Assembly: GCA_002707365.1 (NCBI GenBank)
Contig: PAMQ01000014.1
Coordinates: 72,638 to 136,637 of the forward strand
DNA from: Trueperaceae bacterium
GTDB taxonomy: Bacteria; Deinococcota; Deinococci; Deinococcales; Trueperaceae
Reading direction: 5' to 3'
DNA: 64,000 nucleotides
Of the stretch, positions 1 through 8,544 are shown one piece after another (position 1 is the first letter of the stretch; each line of letters starts with the position of its first letter). The notes under the pieces were generated by a model. That model saw only the letters and a program-made list of their open reading frames with translations. It was not told where the DNA came from and made no database searches. The translations under genes and the position numbers were made by a program.

Positions 1-369
1 CAGATTGTGTTTGATTCCAAGGAAATAACCTTCAGCGATCTTGTACGTATTTTTTTCGTTATTCACGACCCTACTACCCTTAACCGACAAGGTGGAGATG
101 TTGGGTCCCAGTATCGGTCAGTGATATTAACTCGTAATGAATCCGAGGCCAAGGTGGCCTATGACGTTATGCGTGAAGTTGGGGAGCAGGGCCTGTGGTC
201 AAATCCAGTCGTTACCGAGGTAACGCCACTTGATAATTTCTACCCTGCAGAGGCGTATCACAAGGACTACTTTGTTAACAATCCGGATCAGGGTTACTGT
301 CGCGTAGTGATAGCTCCCAAGGTATCTAAGTTCCGTAAGGAGTATTTAGAGTACCTTAAGAACCGTTAA
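1..369 (+). CDS. msrA: peptide-methionine (S)-S-oxide reductase, C-terminal part
   Basis: C-terminal about 122 residues of an MsrA-type methionine sulfoxide reductase, which repairs oxidised methionine using thioredoxin. The reading frame is open from base 1, so the N-terminus with the catalytic GCFW motif lies before the window. Seen: the family stretch IHDPTTLNRQGGDVGSQYRS and, near the end, NPDQGYC followed by APKVSKFR, both standard for MsrA. The Cys in the GYC segment is in a typical place. The GTG at base 7 is internal, not the start. It converges with the SDR gene downstream. Confidence 0.93.
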   Translation, partial: QIVFDSKEITFSDLVRIFFVIHDPTTLNRQGGDVGSQYRSVILTRNESEAKVAYDVMREVGEQGLWSNPVVTEVTPLDNFYPAEAYHKDYFVNNPDQGYCRVVIAPKVSKFRKEYLEYLKNR

Positions 370-438
370 CCACTTGGCTCAGGAGGCGGTTTATTTTCTT
401 TTTGATGCTTCCGTGACGGATACGCACTAATTTTTAAT

Positions 439-1188
439 CTAGGCGGTTCTTCCGCCATCCACCGGAAAATCGATGCCGGTTATAAGGTCTGCAGCATCAC
501 TAGCCAAAAAGATGGCCGCATTGGCAATATCCCGCGGTTGTGAAAAGCGTCCCAATGGAATGGATGCTTTAAACTTGGCTCGATTTTCCGGTGTGTCCTG
601 ACCCATAAAATCAGCTATGAGTCCAGTTTCTCCCATAACTGGGCTGATGGCATTGACGCGTATGTTGTCCTCAGCTAGTTCCAAGGCCATTCCCTTGGAG
701 ATAGTGTTGACGGCACCTTTAGTGCCCGAATACCAGACCAGACCTGGTCGTGGGCGCATGCCAGCGGTGGAAGCGATGTTGAGGATTACCCCGTACTTCC
801 GTTGGCGCATAAGAGGGATGACGGCCCGGGCCATATGAAAGATCGACTTTACATTAACCGCAAAAATACGGTCGAAAGTCGCCTCGCTCACCTCTAGGAG
901 TGAACCGTTTGGATGGGTTGTACCAGCGTTGTTGACCACTATGTCAGGCACCCCGAAGGTAGAGACACAGTGCTCTACCAGGGCAGAAACCTGAAGCCCT
1001 TCAGCAACGTCACATTGGAAGGTCGAGGTCCCAGCGCCCAGGTCTTCGGCCACGGCTTGAGCGTTTTTCAAATTTAAATCAGCCAGGACGACCCGGGCGC
1101 CCTCAGCGGCGTAAGCCTGGGCAATGCCCGCGCCAAAGCCGTTGCCTGCGCCAGTGACGATTGCGATTTTATCGGTCAGTTGCATCAT
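439..1188 (-). CDS. SDR-family NAD(P)-dependent oxidoreductase
   Basis: Classical short-chain dehydrogenase of about 250 residues. It has the N-terminal cofactor motif TGAGNGFG, the NNAG motif, an active-site Ser in NIAST with Tyr and Lys in YSGTK, and a C-terminal VDGG ending. The start is placed at the ATG at 1188 (a second ATG follows at 1185) because AGGAG lies seven bases upstream; a longer reading frame upstream has no such site and adds 26 residues unlike the family. It lies downstream of the enolase-superfamily gene on the same strand, 90 bases away, so the two may act on the same sugar acid. The substrate cannot be read from sequence. Confidence 0.9.
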   Translation of the reverse strand: MMQLTDKIAIVTGAGNGFGAGIAQAYAAEGARVVLADLNLKNAQAVAEDLGAGTSTFQCDVAEGLQVSALVEHCVSTFGVPDIVVNNAGTTHPNGSLLEVSEATFDRIFAVNVKSIFHMARAVIPLMRQRKYGVILNIASTAGMRPRPGLVWYSGTKGAVNTISKGMALELAEDNIRVNAISPVMGETGLIADFMGQDTPENRAKFKASIPLGRFSQPRDIANAAIFLASDAADLITGIDFPVDGGRTA

Positions 1189-1278
1189 TTCAGATCTCCT
1201 AACTGAAGTTGCAGGGGTGGGTGAAGCAGTTCTAGGCGTCGTCAAGTGCACACAACGCCACTTCAAAGCTTAACAATC

Positions 1279-2490
1279 TCATGGCCGGGTTGAACTACCA
1301 TCAGGAAGTCGCGTCTGAGTCCAGGTTTCCACAGAGTCCTTGCAAGGAAATTTAGCGGCAAGACTCTCGTTTACATCTATACCCAGTCCTGGTATGGCGT
1401 TGGGATACATGTAGCCGTTTCTAACCTCGGGCGTACCAGGGAAGATTTCGTAAACAATTTCTGGAAATTGACACCACTCCTGGACGCCGAAATTATGTGC
1501 CCACAAGTCGAGATGTAAATTTGCGGCATGACCCACTGGAGAGGTATCAGCAGGTCCATGCCAAGCAGTTCTAATGCCAAACATTGAGGCGAAAGCAGCT
1601 ACTTTCCAAGCAGGCGTGATTCCCCCCATTTGACTTACGTGCATCCTAATGAAGTCAATTAATCTTTCAGTAATAAGGGGTTGCCACTCACGGGGATGGT
1701 TGAAGAGCTCGCCCATCGCCAAGGGCGTGGCTGTCTGTTGGCGGACAAAACGGAACCACTCAAGATCTTCTGGTGACAGAACATCCTCAAGGAAAAAAAG
1801 TCGAAACTCCTCAACATCTTTAGCAAACTGGACACCATCCACGGGAGCGAGTCGCTCGTGAACATCATGTAAAAGTTCGATGTTATCGCCGATCTCGCTT
1901 CTCACGTGCTCAATCATATTGAGAGTGTTGCGGGTGTAGCTACGTGGGTCAAAATAGGCTCCGCTCTGGGCCCCTTCAGGTTTAATTAGATCGGAAGCCT
2001 TCCCACCGTATCCGCCCATCTGCACACGGACGAAACGATAACCTTGAGCTACTAAGGCTCGTACTTCTTCAAGGACTTCATCAGGAGAGCTACCGTTGGC
2101 GTGCACGTACACGTGTGCTGCCTCACGACTCTTACCGCCAAACAATTCGTAGACTGGGAGGCCGGCTATTTTCCCTTTGATGTCCCAAAGAGCTTGATCT
2201 ACACCAGAGATAGCATTATTCAACACTGGTCCATTTCGCCAGTAGCCGTGCACCATCATCATTTGCCATAACTCTTCAATTCTGGATATTTCGCGGCCTA
2301 ATACGAACGGCTTTAGGTGGTGCTCGACGGCTGCCGCTACGGCATGGTGTCGTTGGGTAAAAGTTGCACAGCCAACACCGCAGAGACCCGGTTCTGACGT
2401 CAATACTTTGACGACAACAAGCCTAGGTAGGCCAGGAGGTTGCGTCAGGATAGTCTTGACGTCGCGTATTGTTATCGCATTAGAAGACAA
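1279..2490 (-). CDS. enolase-superfamily dehydratase, mannonate dehydratase/RspA-like
   Basis: A 403-residue member of the mandelate racemase/enolase superfamily, D-mannonate dehydratase (ManD/RspA) subgroup; such enzymes dehydrate sugar acids to 2-keto-3-deoxy acids with Mg2+. Seen: HDVHERL with the subgroup Asp and catalytic His, metal-ligand Glu residues in FFLEDV and AMGELF, and WHGPADTSPV with the second catalytic His. As I recall from ManD studies, Pro after His-Gly marks low-efficiency or gluconate-acting members rather than high-efficiency mannonate dehydratases. The usual Trp-rich C-terminus is also changed here, so the true substrate is open. The start is TTG with GGGAG upstream. 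It is probably co-transcribed with the SDR gene at 439-1188. Confidence 0.85.
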   Translation of the reverse strand: MSSNAITIRDVKTILTQPPGLPRLVVVKVLTSEPGLCGVGCATFTQRHHAVAAAVEHHLKPFVLGREISRIEELWQMMMVHGYWRNGPVLNNAISGVDQALWDIKGKIAGLPVYELFGGKSREAAHVYVHANGSSPDEVLEEVRALVAQGYRFVRVQMGGYGGKASDLIKPEGAQSGAYFDPRSYTRNTLNMIEHVRSEIGDNIELLHDVHERLAPVDGVQFAKDVEEFRLFFLEDVLSPEDLEWFRFVRQQTATPLAMGELFNHPREWQPLITERLIDFIRMHVSQMGGITPAWKVAAFASMFGIRTAWHGPADTSPVGHAANLHLDLWAHNFGVQEWCQFPEIVYEIFPGTPEVRNGYMYPNAIPGLGIDVNESLAAKFPCKDSVETWTQTRLPDGSSTRP

Positions 2491-2791
2491 GAAACGCTCC
2501 CAATTTGTAGGACAAGAACTTCGGAATCAAGTCGGAATGTTTCAGGGCCGGGTACACGAAACTACCACATCTTGATACCTTTTCGGAGAGATTCAGGGTG
2601 AAATTAGAACCAACTAAAATCTCTGTTGGTTGCTTACGCTGACTTTTTACCATTATGGTTACTAACGATACTGGTTATAGTTTTTTTGCGTAAAGTAAGG
2701 AGAGTAGTGAGAACTGCTTGGAGAGAGTTAATAGCACACGGAAGAAAATTAGGATTGAGTTGTACTTGGGCAGAAGCTAAGGAGAACATTT
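2491..2791. other. divergent intergenic region with short palindrome
   Basis: Spacer between the divergent enolase-superfamily and GH172 genes. It holds no supported reading frame. A perfect ACCAT-T-ATGGT palindrome lies at 2649-2659 and a TATAGT hexamer at 2676-2681, so it may carry an operator and promoter for the GH172 gene. AAGGAGA before 2792 is that gene's ribosome site. Confidence 0.4.
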
Positions 2792-3928
2792 ATGGGAAAA
2801 TTTAATGGATTGGGACTACATCTAGGAAACCTATCTCGCCTTTCCGATGCTCAGACACGATCAATCAGCGCAGAGAACCCCACAGGTGAGAAGGGTAAGG
2901 GTGGCATGGCTCACGAGGGATTTGGCGCTAAAGCTGCCACAGATCTAGGGCAAGGCTGGAAAGTCTCGCCAGCAGTTTGGATCGATCCACATTCCACCTT
3001 TACAATTGCTGAAATAGACGGTCCAGGAGCTATACAAAGCATTTGGCTAGCTGGAGATCCAGTAAGACGTGAATGCATATTACGGATGTATTGGGACGAC
3101 CAAAACCACCCATCAGTTGAATGCCCAATTTCTGACTTTTTTGCAGTCCCTTGGGAAAAATTCTGTCAAATTAATTCGATACCAGTATCGGTCAATCCAA
3201 ATAATGGAGTTAATTGTTATTGGGAAATGCCATTCCGCAAATCTGCACGCATCACGATTGAAAATCGTACCGACGAAAAAGTTGCTTGTTATTACCAAAT
3301 TAACTACACCCTGACAGATATCTCTGAGGACGTAGCATATTTCCACGCGCAATTTCGCCGCTCTAACCCGCTTTCCTATAAGGAGGTTCATACTTTGATA
3401 GATGGAATAGTGGGAAAAGGACACTATGTTGGAACCGCAATTGGTTGGGGGGTGCACAACAACGGCTGGTGGGGCGAAGGGGAGATTAAGTTTTTCCTAG
3501 ATGGTGATGGTAAGTTCGCTACCATAGTTGGTACTGGCACCGAAGACTATTTTGGTGGAGCGTATAACTGGGATGTCGATGGACGTTACACACCGTATTC
3601 GACCCCTTACTTGGGAATGCAGCAGGTTAGTCCCGGGGGTGAGGCGTATAACGCTGTTCAACGTTTCGCGATGTACCGATGGCATGTGATGGATCCTATT
3701 CGCTTTGACGAAGATTTGAGAGTAACAATACAGGCACTTGGTTGGCGCAGCAGAGCAAAGACTAGGCACGGTAGTACGAAGACACTGCAATCGATCGAAG
3801 AGAGGCAGAATGATCGCCGCTACTTACCATTGCAAGATGACATTTCTTCGGTTGCGATTTGGTACCAATCGCTGCCAACTAGTCGGTTTCCGCCGCTAGC
3901 ATCTAGAGAGTGCCTAGAAATCAATTAG
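2792..3928 (+). CDS. DUF2961 / glycoside hydrolase family 172 protein
   Basis: A 378-residue protein of the DUF2961 family, now GH172, whose characterised members act on alpha-D-fructofuranosides and D-arabinofuranosides and form trimers of double jelly rolls. Seen: the family motif GTGTEDYFGGAYNW, a WDDQNHPSVECPISDFF stretch in the first jelly roll, and a C-terminal RYLPLQDDISSVAIWYQ segment typical of complete members. There is no signal peptide, so it probably acts in the cytoplasm on an imported oligosaccharide. AAGGAGA lies six bases before the ATG. It is divergent from the enolase-superfamily gene and may belong to the same sugar regulon; that is inference. Confidence 0.88.
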   Translation: MGKFNGLGLHLGNLSRLSDAQTRSISAENPTGEKGKGGMAHEGFGAKAATDLGQGWKVSPAVWIDPHSTFTIAEIDGPGAIQSIWLAGDPVRRECILRMYWDDQNHPSVECPISDFFAVPWEKFCQINSIPVSVNPNNGVNCYWEMPFRKSARITIENRTDEKVACYYQINYTLTDISEDVAYFHAQFRRSNPLSYKEVHTLIDGIVGKGHYVGTAIGWGVHNNGWWGEGEIKFFLDGDGKFATIVGTGTEDYFGGAYNWDVDGRYTPYSTPYLGMQQVSPGGEAYNAVQRFAMYRWHVMDPIRFDEDLRVTIQALGWRSRAKTRHGSTKTLQSIEERQNDRRYLPLQDDISSVAIWYQSLPTSRFPPLASRECLEIN

Positions 3929-4113
3929 CTACTTCGTAGATTCTAAAGCGCCTGTTGTAATGCAGGGGTTATGCGGTGCTTGGCGTTCGCATCGTCTACC
4001 CAGGATTTGATTGGTTAGTTTAACTTTCTTGTCAGCTAGATCGATCAATCTCCATGTCTGCCAGGTTATTAGGTATGCTGCTTTTGACGATTCCTCGTCA
4101 AGGGAGTATTACC

Positions 4114-4659
4114 ATGGCCTCCACAATAATTGTAGGCGACGGTCCTGCTGGGCTATCCGCCGCTTTATTCCTAGCCAAGAACGGACAAGAAGTTACGGTT
4201 CTTGTGCAGGACAAAACACCAATGCATTACGCAAAGATACTCAACTATTTAGGCATTCTCGAGATTACTGGTAGTGAGTTTCAGAAGATTGCCAAAGAAC
4301 AAGTCTCAGCATTTGGCACCATTCTTTCAGATTCCCCTGCCACTGCTATAGAGAAGGTTCAGGGGAGTTTCAAGGTAACTTCCGAGGACGGAACCGTACG
4401 ACAGGCAGATTATCTTGTGCTAGCAGAGGGTAAAGGTGCAGATTTGGCCGAGATTATGGGTCTCCAGAAGACCGAGCACGGCGTCGCCTCTGACGAGGAC
4501 GGTAGGACTTCAATAGATCGCCTTTATGTCGTTGGTCGTGCTACTCGCCCCAACCGTTCGCAAGCAATAATTGCAGCTGGTCACGGTGCGGCCGCTGCTC
4601 TCGACATTCTAGCTTCCGAGGCAGGAAAGGATTTTCTCGATTACGACTCGGTCGATTGA
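4114..4659 (+). CDS. single-domain FAD-binding, thioredoxin-reductase-like protein
   Basis: About 181 residues resembling the FAD domain of thioredoxin reductase. It has an N-terminal dinucleotide fold GDGPAGLSAALFLAKNG and a C-terminal LYVVGRATRP...AAGHGAAAALDIL segment that closes over FAD. The NADPH-binding domain and the redox CxxC of true thioredoxin reductases are missing. It looks like a complete minimal flavoprotein rather than a fragment, because both FAD segments are in frame. The start is the ATG at 4114 (AGGGAG seven bases upstream); an upstream ATG at 4054 adds unrelated residues. Partner and reaction are unknown. Confidence 0.8.
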   Translation: MASTIIVGDGPAGLSAALFLAKNGQEVTVLVQDKTPMHYAKILNYLGILEITGSEFQKIAKEQVSAFGTILSDSPATAIEKVQGSFKVTSEDGTVRQADYLVLAEGKGADLAEIMGLQKTEHGVASDEDGRTSIDRLYVVGRATRPNRSQAIIAAGHGAAAALDILASEAGKDFLDYDSVD

Positions 4660-4751
4660 GGTTGGAATGAGCTTGTGTATCTGGCTAAATTGATTTTCTG
4701 GGCTATTTGTATTGCCAAGTTATTTTTCCAAAGGCAGTACTGCTAGGGTTG

Positions 4752-5369
4752 CTATACCTGTCGCTTTACGAGCTTAAAGGCCACATCTGGTCCGTGCCCC
4801 AGTTGGTGTGCGAGGCGTACCCATAGTTTTGCTAAGTGTTCCAGCATAGCTGCGGCATCCAGCCCGCCACAGTCAATAGCACGAAAGCCTAGTTCCTCTG
4901 CAAGAGTTGAAGCTATAATCCGGGCTTCAGGGTCATCACTGCACACGAACATGTCGATAGGATGGTCGCCATACATGGGATTGCGCATGTTATCGGCCCC
5001 AGTAGCGTTGAATACCTTAACGACTCTGGCTGTGGGTGCGGCTTCTTCGACAGCACGAGCGCCTGACTCCGCAGTTGGCGACTCACGAATTGGATTAGTT
5101 GCGTCAAGAAGAATCTTGCCAGTTAGGTTTCCGAGGCTCCGGACTATTCCCGGAGTCTTTCCGAAAGGGGTTGCAAGGACTATGATTGAAGCACTAGCAG
5201 CAGCTTCGATCGGCAAAGCGATTCGTCCCCCAGGGATTTCAGATAATAATACTTTTGTCCGTTTGTCGAATGGTCTGCGACTGCCAAAAATAATATTGTG
5301 ACCCTCTTTTGCCCAGCCACTGCCAAGTGCACTGCCCACATTCCCTGTTCCGATGATTGCAATTTCCAT
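4752..5369 (-). CDS. NADPH-dependent F420 reductase-family oxidoreductase
   Basis: About 205 residues with the N-terminal Rossmann motif IGTGNVGSALGSGWAKEGH followed by FGSRRP, and the middle motif DATNP, as in the F420-dependent NADP oxidoreductase superfamily (NADP_oxidored/YajQ-like Npd members). Many bacterial members do not use F420 but reduce other substrates with NADPH; the cofactor cannot be told here and no F420 biosynthesis gene is in the window. The start is taken at the ATG at 5369, with GGGAGG four bases upstream. It is divergent from the Nudix gene. Confidence 0.82.
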   Translation of the reverse strand: MEIAIIGTGNVGSALGSGWAKEGHNIIFGSRRPFDKRTKVLLSEIPGGRIALPIEAAASASIIVLATPFGKTPGIVRSLGNLTGKILLDATNPIRESPTAESGARAVEEAAPTARVVKVFNATGADNMRNPMYGDHPIDMFVCSDDPEARIIASTLAEELGFRAIDCGGLDAAAMLEHLAKLWVRLAHQLGHGPDVAFKLVKRQV

Positions 5370-5509
5370 GACGCCTCCCTGTCGAGGATTGCACAACTGT
5401 CCAAAAGTTCTCGCAGGTGCTACCTTAACCTTATGATGAACTTAGTGGGAGGCGGGAGTCACTTTAGTTCTCTAAAGGTTGATGGCCTGGGCCGAGGTCG
5501 AACAAGATA

Positions 5510-5986
5510 ATGGGACCTGTGCTTACTAGTCTTTGCTACATAAGGTGCGATGGTAATACCCTTATGATCAACAAATTACGCGGTTCCCAACGTGGGATGT
5601 GGAATGGCTTGGGGGGAAAGTTCGATCCAGGAGAAACTCCAGAAGACTGTGTAAGGCGCGAGGTTTTAGAGGAATCAGGTTTGACTCTTGGTAAGGTGAA
5701 TTATCGAGGCCTTTTGACTTTCCCTGCTTTCGCGGATAAAGAGGATATATACACTTTTGTTTTTACCTCCGAAGATTTCCGAGGCACTCTACGTGATTCT
5801 TCGGAGGGACGACTTTTTTGGGTACCAGATAAAGACGTCATGGGTTTGAATTTATATGAAGGTGATCGGGTTTTTCTGAAATGGTTAAACCAAGAACGGG
5901 TCTTTTCGGCTCGTTTGGATTATAAACAAGGGAGTTTCACTGGTTACGAAGTAGACTTCTATCCTTCTGGTTTAGAAGAGGCGTAG
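5510..5986 (+). CDS. Nudix hydrolase, MutT/8-oxo-dGTPase-like
   Basis: A 158-residue Nudix hydrolase. The Nudix box is complete: GGKFDPGETPEDCVRREV followed by LEESG, with the REVxEExG metal-binding glutamates. A WNGLGGKF lead-in resembles MTH1-type 8-oxo-dGTP diphosphatases that clean oxidised nucleotides. Its last 28 bases overlap tail-to-tail with the CbiX-type gene on the opposite strand. No strong ribosome site is visible before the ATG. Confidence 0.88.
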   Translation: MGPVLTSLCYIRCDGNTLMINKLRGSQRGMWNGLGGKFDPGETPEDCVRREVLEESGLTLGKVNYRGLLTFPAFADKEDIYTFVFTSEDFRGTLRDSSEGRLFWVPDKDVMGLNLYEGDRVFLKWLNQERVFSARLDYKQGSFTGYEVDFYPSGLEEA

Positions 5987-6735
5987 CTGTTAGTTGAATT
6001 GCGCAAACATTCTGCAAGTCGAGATTTCACCACATCAGCTAGTCGGTAATCAAAACCCAAATACTCAGCGAGTAGGTATGTCATCTCTGAGTGTTGTTGT
6101 CGCAGAAAGGTTACGGTTGCAGGAAGATCTTCCGTCACATGTCCACCGAGGTGAAGGAAATATGGCAGCGCTATGATGCGTCTAACGCCTCTAGACACTA
6201 GATCATCTGCGGCGTCAGGAATAGTTGGTTTATTATTTTCCATATAACCAATAGCAACTTCAGAAAAAGTTTTTCGAAGGGACTCAGCAAGGAGTTCTAT
6301 TGGTTCAATTACACCGGTTTTCGGGGTGCCATGAGCCATAACCAGCAACCCCGTTTCATCTAGTGGGTAGTCTGCGAGTGCAGTTATGGCCCTGTGTTGA
6401 ACAAGTTCTACAAGGGAAGGGTGAAAGCCGAGGGCGCCTGTGATTAGGAATTTAAGGCCAGGCCTTGTGGAAACCGCTTCTTTTATTAGACGGGGGATTA
6501 GTGTTTGGCTAAAGTATCCGTCAATAAGCAAATAAGGTTGGACAATTATTCTAGTAGCTCCGAGGTGAGCACACTTTGCAACTGCTTCGGCGAAGGTTGG
6601 ACGCGAATAGTTGATGAACCCTGCTTCAACAATAGGGGAGGTTCCCTCTTCCCTAAGGATGTCAGCGAGGCGCACCATTGCTTCTCCGGATGCCGTAATA
6701 AGGCTCCCATGGCCAGCTAGTAGCGTTGCGTCCAT
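5959..6735 (-). CDS. sirohydrochlorin chelatase, tandem CbiX domains
   Basis: About 258 residues made of two CbiX-like halves. The N-terminal half carries the chelatase His in LLAGHGS and the stretch IVQPYLLIDGYFSQTLIP; the second half carries VMAHGTPKTG and LPYFLHLGGHVTEDLP. Such proteins insert Fe2+ (SirB role) or Co2+ into sirohydrochlorin. The neighbours are SUMT and precorrin-2 dehydrogenase, and the divergent operon holds a sirohaem enzyme, so ferrochelatase in sirohaem synthesis is the best call. The ATG at 6735 begins seven bases after the SUMT stop; a longer form overlapping SUMT is less likely. Confidence 0.87.
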   Translation of the reverse strand: MDATLLAGHGSLITASGEAMVRLADILREEGTSPIVEAGFINYSRPTFAEAVAKCAHLGATRIIVQPYLLIDGYFSQTLIPRLIKEAVSTRPGLKFLITGALGFHPSLVELVQHRAITALADYPLDETGLLVMAHGTPKTGVIEPIELLAESLRKTFSEVAIGYMENNKPTIPDAADDLVSRGVRRIIALPYFLHLGGHVTEDLPATVTFLRQQHSEMTYLLAEYLGFDYRLADVVKSRLAECLRNSTNSYASSKPEG

Positions 6736-6742
6736 TAGCGCC

Positions 6743-7582
6743 TTAAGGTGTCGTTGCCCTGGTTGCCCCAATAATGGACATCCGCTTATCGTGAATGAAC
6801 CAGTCGAGAGTTGGGTGCAGGGATACCACCTGGCCTATTACTAGGGTTGCAGGGTTAGCTAATTCTGCCTTACGGGCTTCTAAAGCTATGGTTTCTAGCG
6901 TCGCGACCACAGTCCTCTGTTCACTCGTTGTCCCCCAACTGATTAGGGCAGCTGGTTCTTGCACAGATCGGCCATGCTGGATAAGTTGAGTAATAATGAA
7001 TTCTAGTTTTTTCACTCCCATCAGGACCACCAGGGTGTCTGTAGCTGTTGCGAGAGCTGACCAGTCAACATTCCGTTGTGCCCCTTGGGTATTTTCTGCC
7101 TCGTGTCCTGTGACGATGGCTATCGAAGAAGAGAAGTCACGATGGGTCAAGGGTATGCCTGCATAGGCTGGGACAGCCACAGCTGAACTTATTCCTGGAA
7201 CCACTTCGAAAGGGATTCCAGCTTTACAGAGAGCTGAAGCCTCTTCGCCACCACGGCCAAATATGAATGGGTCGCCACCCTTCAGGCGAACAACGTTCTT
7301 GCCGGTTCGAGCAGCGTCAATCAGCAACTGGTTAATTCCTTCTTGTGATTGGTTTGGTCGATTTGGGTCGTGTTTACCAACATAAATCAGTTTTGCCTTT
7401 GGATTACACTCTCGCAACAGAATAGGATTTACTAGTCGGTCGTAAGCAACGAGATCTGCTTCATGTAGTCGCCGAAGCCCTTTCATGGTTATTAGCTCAG
7501 GATCTCCGGGTCCCGCGCCCACAAGAGAGACAAGACCCATAAGATCTATTGGTAGTTGATCCGATGAGGTTTCCTTAGCCAC
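6743..7582 (-). CDS. cobA: uroporphyrinogen-III C-methyltransferase (SUMT)
   Basis: A 279-residue SAM-dependent methylase that makes precorrin-2 from uroporphyrinogen III, the branch point to sirohaem. Seen: VSLVGAGPGDPELITMKG near residue 17, VVRLKGGDPFIFGRGGEE, VPGISS, and GIPLTHRDFSSSIAIVTGHE, all standard SUMT motifs. The start is GTG, overlapping the precorrin-2 dehydrogenase stop by eight bases, so translation is probably coupled. It is the middle gene of a three-gene sirohaem operon. Confidence 0.95.
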   Translation of the reverse strand: MAKETSSDQLPIDLMGLVSLVGAGPGDPELITMKGLRRLHEADLVAYDRLVNPILLRECNPKAKLIYVGKHDPNRPNQSQEGINQLLIDAARTGKNVVRLKGGDPFIFGRGGEEASALCKAGIPFEVVPGISSAVAVPAYAGIPLTHRDFSSSIAIVTGHEAENTQGAQRNVDWSALATATDTLVVLMGVKKLEFIITQLIQHGRSVQEPAALISWGTTSEQRTVVATLETIALEARKAELANPATLVIGQVVSLHPTLDWFIHDKRMSIIGATRATTP

Positions 7583-8270
7583 AGTTCACTTCGTGGGCTT
7601 CCCAAGTTGGGCCATTTTTCCTCAATTTGAGGATAATTTCGCGCAGACGTGTTTGGGCGTTATCAATCGATAGGTGGAAAAGCTCGTCCATTGTTTGGGG
7701 ATCAGTTACTTCCTTCCAGAATCGACGTCGGAGATGGCCGCCGAGCTTTTGAAGATCACCCCGCAGGGGTTCTGTGATACTAACGATGCGAGAGTAGCGT
7801 GGTGTCCAATGCTTTCCGAGTTCGTCTAACATATGCATAGCGAGGCTAGGGTTAGTTCCACTAGTCGAGACGCTTACATGTAAATTTCCATGCCGTGCAG
7901 TGGCAGGTGTTTGGAAATTACCCTTGCGTTTGGAAGAAGCTACGTTGATGAGTATTCCCAATTGCTTTGCTTCAAGGGCGACCCTACTATCCACTTCAGA
8001 ATCAGAGCTCGCAGTAATTGCGAGAAAAGCACCATCGAGATCGCCAACCCGGTAACTTCTTCGTTTATGGTGTATCTTCCCCACAGCACTCCATTTGTCT
8101 AGTTGAGTAGTCAAGTTAGGGCTAACTACTAGAGGCTTAGCGCCTCCCTCGAGTAGACCTAGCACCTTACGCTCAGCAATTTTACCCCCGCCTATCACCA
8201 CACAGCGAATCGCCGCCAAGTTTGATAGGACAATCGGATAACTAATAGTTGGCTGCGCGGCTTTACTCAT
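7575..8270 (-). CDS. precorrin-2 dehydrogenase (CysG N-terminal/Met8-like)
   Basis: A 231-residue protein that oxidises precorrin-2 to sirohydrochlorin with NAD+, the second step of sirohaem synthesis. Seen: YPIVLSNLAAIRCVVIGGGK with the Rossmann glycines, IAERKVLGLLEGGA, and the family segment TSGTNPSLAMHMLDEL. It is first in the sirohaem operon; the next gene overlaps its end. It lacks the fused methylase of CysG because SUMT is separate here. The promoter probably lies in the spacer with the palindrome at 8342-8362. Confidence 0.9.
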   Translation of the reverse strand: MSKAAQPTISYPIVLSNLAAIRCVVIGGGKIAERKVLGLLEGGAKPLVVSPNLTTQLDKWSAVGKIHHKRRSYRVGDLDGAFLAITASSDSEVDSRVALEAKQLGILINVASSKRKGNFQTPATARHGNLHVSVSTSGTNPSLAMHMLDELGKHWTPRYSRIVSITEPLRGDLQKLGGHLRRRFWKEVTDPQTMDELFHLSIDNAQTRLREIILKLRKNGPTWEAHEVNCG

Positions 8271-8341
8271 CTACGGTACCTTATAGCTTTAATAAGGAGG
8301 AAAAGTCAAACTCAATCAAAAGCGACTTATCGATAAAAACA

Positions 8342-8362
8342 GTAAACAATAGTGTAGTTTAC
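8342..8362. promoter_or_regulatory. operator-like 21-bp palindrome between sirohaem and cysH operons
   Basis: GTAAAC and GTTTAC arms (8342-8347 and 8357-8362) surround a partly symmetric nine-base centre. The right nine bases (8354-8362) recur exactly, inverted, as GTAAACTAC at 8470-8478, next to the likely cysH promoter. Position and duplication suggest a binding site for a regulator of sulfur assimilation. No regulator gene for it is recognised in the window. Confidence 0.5.
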
Positions 8363-8447
8363 ATAGATCACCAACATAATTTGGGACTTGATGAAATGTG
8401 TGCCACCAAGGGCTAAATACACGCTTTGCGACTAATTGATTAAGCAT

Positions 8448-8490
8448 TTGACTATACTTGACTCTTTTTGTAAACTACTATAGTGTTAAT
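8448..8490 (+). promoter_or_regulatory. likely cysH promoter with second operator copy
   Basis: TTGACT at 8448-8453 and TAAACT at 8471-8476, 17 bases apart, form a plausible sigma-70-type promoter. A second TTGACT/TATAGT pair (8458, 8479) has a 15-base gap. The GTAAACTAC copy of the operator half sits over the -10 region, as expected for repression. Confidence 0.4.
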
Positions 8491-8544
8491 GGTGCGAAGT
8501 CCGGCGGAGAGTTTGATGCAAAAGTGGAAATTGGAGACGGAAAG

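Noticed and set aside
4660-4751. GCAGTACTGC palindrome between convergent genes
   Set aside because: Only ten bases and no loop; too short to call as a terminator or site.
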